NCBI GenBank assembly: GCA_027625915.1
Contig: JANTQA010000047.1
Coordinates: 2,604,001 to 2,668,000 of the forward strand
DNA from: Anaeramoeba flamelloides
Lineage: Eukaryota; Metamonada; Anaeramoebidae
Direction: 5' to 3'
DNA: 64,000 nucleotides
The translations under genes and the position numbers were made by a program. A model generated the notes under the pieces. The model was not told the origin of the DNA. It made no database searches and saw nothing but the letters and a program-made list of their open reading frames with translations. Shown here one piece after another: positions 59,819-64,000 of this stretch (within the stretch, counting starts at the first letter, position 1; each line of letters opens with the position of its first letter).

Positions 59819-62353
59819 GGTGCATAAATTAGCAAAAGCAACACAATAAATAAAAGAAAAAAGATCTAAGAAAAAAAATAATAAAATAAATAGTTTAAAG
59901 AGTTTTTTTCATTTTTAATTGATTAAAACCCACAAAAGCTTCTTCAAAACTAATAGTATAATTTAATTATCATCTTAATTTTAAGGATAATTTCAATCCT
60001 CTTTGAAACTTTACTTTTTAAAAATAATGAAATGAAAAATAATCAATAAAATTATTAACCTTACCTTTCCTTTTAATAAAATAAACCCTTTTTCAATAAC
60101 TACAACCGATAAAAAATATAAAAAACACTTTTTTTTTTTTTTTTTTTTTAATTATATCTTCAATCCTTATTGTTTTATCTTGATAATCTTATCTCTTTTG
60201 GTATTACAGTACTTTATTGATTTTTTTTTAAAAAAAATTATTAAATAAAACATTAAAAAGCAATGGGTTTAAATTTTTGGAATTACATTTCAAAAATTCA
60301 ACTCTCTTGAAAAGTGAGAGAAATTTCAAATAGAAACCAATAGGATTTTTATAAAATTATTGTCATTCTTTTCATAGCATTAAAACAGCTTGATATTACG
60401 AAGTGACTCTAGATCTTTCTATCAATTCTAAAGATCATTTTTTTCAGAAGATGGTCAATTGAACATCTTTGGTATTCTTGTAGAAATGTCCAATTTAACT
60501 AAGTTAGAACAATTATTATTATATTGTAAACAAAAAAAAAAAAAAAATGGAAAATTATATCTCTCAGAAAAAGGTAATAATTAAATTCTTTTTTTTTTTC
60601 ACTTTTTCGTTTGAGGTTATCTATTTGGGGTATGGAACTGTTAACCAATAAGCTTTGGAGAAAAGAGAGTATTTGGTTGCCTAAGAATCAAAATTTACCT
60701 ATGGAAAATCCAATCATATATGTTACAAAGTATTTGTTGGTTGTTTTGTTTGATTTTATTTATGGGATTCTTCTCAGCTAAACTGAAATTTATACCAGTG
60801 TGTTATCTTTGAACTAATGATAAATATAATTCCATTAAAGACAAATTAAACATTTTTTTTTTTTTTTTTTATTTTTTATTGGTAAGATAGGATTTTTTCA
60901 TTACTAAAAAGTGGTAGCATCACTAAATGTGTAGAGAATAATTTAAGAAAAATAGAAATAACCTATTAATTAAATTGTCGAAGATAAATTTTTGGTATAC
61001 TAATCATTTGGCTTGTTGAATATAATTTGTACAAGATAAAAACCTGATTAATACTTTTCAATTATTGATAACAAGTTTTCGATTCTTGAAAAGAAAAAAT
61101 CGTAGAAATTATTATCAATGATTAATTTGGATTAAAAAAAAATCATAATATGTGTATTTTTTAAAGATAAACACAGAAGAAAATTTTTGGTTGATAAAGT
61201 TGAACACCCTTATTAAGAAATTTGGGAATCAATAAGAAAAATAATCACTTTTTTTTATACATTTAAAAAATGACAATCCTTTGAAAACACTTTATAAATA
61301 ACTCTAATTTTTTAAAGATCACGTTTTATATGATTGCTGATCACTGAGTTACTTAGTTGTGAAGTTTTATTCACAGTTCTAACAATTCAATCCAAAGAAT
61401 TGTTTTTTTTTTTTTTTTAAGGTTTTGGTTCTTTTTATTTTTTCATAAATTGAATTTATCAACAACGCTTTTAGGTGATATTATTTCTTCCATTTGGTTT
61501 TTTTACATATTCTCAGTTATCGAATACTTGAAAATTTTGATTAATTTTGAAATATTTTTTTAAAAATTTTATTTTACTCAAATATAATTTTTAATTACAT
61601 TGTAAATATCGTGGGATGTATTGAAAATGGTCAGTGATATTTTATAACAATGGATCGTTGAAAATAAAATTTGATAAAAGTATTCAAGTTCTTAGAAACA
61701 AAATTATTTTTTTTATTTTAAATGTAATAACTGAATCATTATTGTTTGGAAATTATTAAATCAAAGAATTCCATTCATGGTGAAATAATTTATTCAAATT
61801 ATATCCTATTTTAACCGAAATATTCACGATAATTTTGGATATTGAAATTAGGGTATTAATAGTCATTGTTTTTAACTTTATAATTGTCATTTCTAGACTT
61901 GAAAAAAGAATTTACGAATAAAAATAAATTTTTATTCTATTTTGCACGACACTTTTGTCTAAATAATTTCTTGATTATTTCATGTTTTTTTGATAAAATT
62001 GGAAAAAAAAATAGCTGTACCAAATTACTATGTTCCCTAAATGTTCATGATTTATGATGGAGTTTATTTACAATATAATTAAAATTAAAGTATTTCAAAT
62101 TCATAGGGCTATTATATTTACTGTTGTTAGAATAACAACCTTTTTAAAATGTCTCTAGTCAATGAAAAAAGGTTTTTTTTTGGGTAAGAAATTCCATATA
62201 AACGGAAGGATGTCTTGAAGTTAAATTCAACTTAGAGATATTATTTTTTATAGATGATAAGGAATAGTTCTGGAAATGTTGTACTCATCTAATAAAACTG
62301 AAAAAGAGGAAAAAAATTCATTATGGTAATAATTGTTATCTCCGTCAAGTGCC

Positions 62354-62515
62354 TAGCTTTTCCAGAATTCAAAAGAATGGAGAAAAATCAAAGATTTAAC
62401 TCAATTCTTTTAAATTCTGGAAAAGTTAACGACAATTTTTTTTACTTTTTGAAACTAACCGAAAATTTCTTAAATTTTCAGTTTATTACAAAAATTAAAA
62501 AAAAAAATTTTTTTT
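62354..62515. repeat. Hairpin pair with AAGTGCC end
   Basis: The first hairpin, 62354-62428, runs from TAGCTTTTCCAGAATTCAAA to TTTAAATTCTGGAAAAGTTA and is preceded by CCGTCAAGTGCC. The second, weaker one (62432-62515) resembles the 30928-31012 hairpin. Confidence 0.75.
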
Positions 62516-62532
62516 CCAATTTGTATCAATAA

Positions 62533-62973
62533 ATAATTCCCTCATAGTTAAAATAATTGGTTATCCATTTGAAAGATATTTATTCGATTAAAAATTCTTT
62601 TAAAATATATGATTATAACCTCTTAACTAGAAAATAAAAATATATTCAAATTTTTTACTATGAAATTTGAAAAAATTCTTAATAGAACCTTAAAAATTAG
62701 ATTTGTCAACTTTAATTGTAAAATACCTCGAAAAATAATTTTTGATCCAAGATCTTTTATTAACCAATAGTGATTATTATAAGTGAGGTTATCAAAAAAG
62801 TCAAAAATTAGCTTATGTTTAATTCTTTTTTCAAAAATTTTTTTTAATGATAGTGATGTAGTGCAAGAAAAGTCCATGAAATAAAAAAAAATAAAAAAAT
62901 TAGATAAGATTAAATTTTTATTTAAAGATTTTTTTTTCTTGTAATATTCCCTTATTAAAAACAAATTTTTCAC
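62533..62973 (-). repeat. Dispersed repeat R4, copy 2, with open frame
   Basis: The reverse-orientation match of 30310-30665. The minus strand keeps a 116-codon ATG frame (62973-62623; it includes SLKKIFEKRIKHKLIFDFFD and NNHYWLIKDLGSKIIFRGI) that is not open in the other copy. I do not recognise the protein. The adjoining hairpin block lies on the same side as at 30.8 kb, so repeat and hairpins may be one unit. Confidence 0.55.
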
Positions 62974-63032
62974 TATTATTCACAAAAATATAAGGAAGGG
63001 TATAAATTATAATTATAATTAGAATTTGGGGT

Positions 63033-63920
63033 TTAACAAAATTTTTTTCCAAAGATTCCTCTGTTTCTTATTGTTTTTCCAGATTTGGTTACTCTAATAG
63101 AATTGTTTATTTTTGTTTCTTGTTTGAGTGTATTATTTTTAATTGTTCTGGCCATTTGTAAAAATGACTCTTCGACGTTGCAATTCGTTTTTGCACTTGT
63201 TTCAAGAAATTGTACTCCAAGTTGTTTTGCAAGTTCCTAATTTTGAGAAAATTGTTTATTATAATTTGTTAATTAGGGAATTTGGGTTGAGAGATTAATG
63301 ATGAGGATTTGTTTTTTAAAGACATTTAAACATACAAAAGAAAAGTGACAAAAGAAAAACAAAAAAAAAAAAAAATAATTACTTCTCCTTCTTCGGCTTT
63401 GACTTGTCTTTCGTCTTCACAATCACACTTGTTTCCAATGATCATTTTACAAACATTGCTGTTGCCATAATTTTCGATCTCTTGTAACCATTCTTTGATA
63501 TTTTGAAAGGAGTCACGGTTTGTGATATCATAAACCAAGATAATACCCTTTGTTCCTCTATAATAACTTCTAGTTATGGTTCGGAATCTTTCTTGTCCAG
63601 CTATAAATGATTAATTTTAGTAGATAGTTGGAGAATGGTTTTTCAGAATGACAAAGAGAAGAATTAATACAAAGTTTTTGATGTATGAAGGTTTTCAAAA
63701 AAGAAAAGTGTATTTACCTGTATCCCAAATTTGAAGCTTTACGTTTTTGTCATCTATTCCAACAGATCTAATTTTCTTTTAGATTCAAAATAAGAAAGAA
63801 CAAATAAAGAACAAGAAATTAGCGAATTGAAATGAAAAAAAGATCGAAACGAAAAAATGAAAAAATATTTACAAAATCAACACCAATTGTTGAAATATAG
63901 CTATCCATATAAAATTCATC
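63033..63920 (-). CDS. Rab-family GTPase (Rab1/Rab8-like), 5' end outside window
   Basis: Four exons on the minus strand (63920-63873, 63775-63718, 63600-63383, 63236-63033) join in frame to 175 residues of a Rab, a prenylated GTPase that directs vesicle traffic. Switch I is [15 protein letters not shown], switch II is [19 protein letters not shown], the guanine motifs are NKCD and ETSAK, and the Rab-typical LVYDITN is present. The P-loop exon lies beyond the right edge. Sequence places it in the Rab1/8/10 group; the exact class is open. The tail ends GIFGKKFC with a single Cys as the very last residue, instead of the usual CC, CXC or CAAX. Introns are 97, 117 and 146 bp. Confidence 0.92.
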
Positions 63921-64000
63921 CTATTGATTTTAAACAGAAAGAATTTGTTGTAGAAGGGGAAGAGAGATAAGTGTTTGATTCAAATTAAGGTTTGATTAAA
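63921..64000 (-). other. Intron of the Rab gene at the window edge
   Basis: The acceptor AATAG at 63921-63922 precedes the switch I exon. The donor and P-loop exon were not found before the edge. Confidence 0.6.

Larger units (their letters stand above)
59819..63032. other. Convergent intergenic spacer
   Basis: Lies between the 3' ends of the EF-hand gene and the Rab gene. It has long T runs (60129-60148, 60853-60870), then a hairpin block (62354-62515) and repeat R4 copy 2 (62533-62973). Nothing recognisable lies between about 60150 and 62340. Confidence 0.6.

Noticed and set aside
1-64000. CRISPR arrays, operons, Shine-Dalgarno sites, bacterial terminators
   Set aside because: The window is eukaryotic with spliceosomal introns; the short repeats are dispersed palindromes, not spaced arrays.
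1-64000. Retrovirus-like, Polinton or other capsid-bearing element
   Set aside because: No gag, integrase, protease, capsid or long terminal repeats were seen; the only retroelement traces are LINE 3' ends.

Overview
This is a window of nuclear DNA from a protist. It is extremely A+T-rich (about one fifth G+C by eye), uses the standard stop codons, and has GT-AG spliceosomal introns. Protein-coding islands sit in long repeat-filled spacers. The gene set (a cAMP-receptor-like GPCR, a G-alpha, an IQGAP/GAPA-type RasGAP without a visible calponin domain, a Rab, a PP4-type phosphatase and a calcineurin-B-like EF-hand protein) suggests a free-living amoeboid protist: Amoebozoa or an Anaeramoeba-like lineage. 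The taxon is an inference. No prokaryotic, viral, tRNA, rRNA or CRISPR feature was recognised.

Layout. A G-alpha 3' exon (+) ends at 3853. A PP4-like phosphatase catalytic subunit (-) runs from 14557 to 6211 with introns of 4.4 and 2.9 kb. An inner-nuclear-membrane Man1/Src1-like fragment (+) lies at 18800-19288. A cAR-like seven-helix receptor (+) spans 26568-29897. A 14-TPR protein (+) with a strikingly G+C-rich core lies at 36915-38543. A RasGAP + RasGAP_C + VPS9 fusion (+) spans 42831-49336. A GILT-like thiol reductase (-) lies at 51194-52012. A three-EF-hand calcium sensor (+) spans 55046-59818. A Rab GTPase (-) runs off the right edge from 63033. I reassembled the multi-exon genes by hand from splice signals, frame continuity and family conservation. 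Internal lengths close exactly: 303, 296, 993, 205 and 217 residues.

About two thirds of the window is intron or spacer. Much of it consists of short non-autonomous elements: mariner-like TA-flanked MITEs, TTAA-flanked elements starting GGG, fold-back elements, a family of small near-perfect hairpins flanked by AAGTGCC-type ends, two LINE 3' ends, and several longer unclassified dispersed repeats. Introns come in two sizes: 67-150 bp, or 2.4-4.4 kb. The long ones are where the repeats sit.

Functionally, five genes belong to signal reception and membrane traffic: GPCR, G-alpha, the Ras-off/Rab5-on fusion, a Rab and a Ca2+ sensor. The genes are kilobases apart and point both ways, so there is no evidence of a co-transcribed unit. 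The most unusual single gene is the RasGAP-VPS9 fusion.
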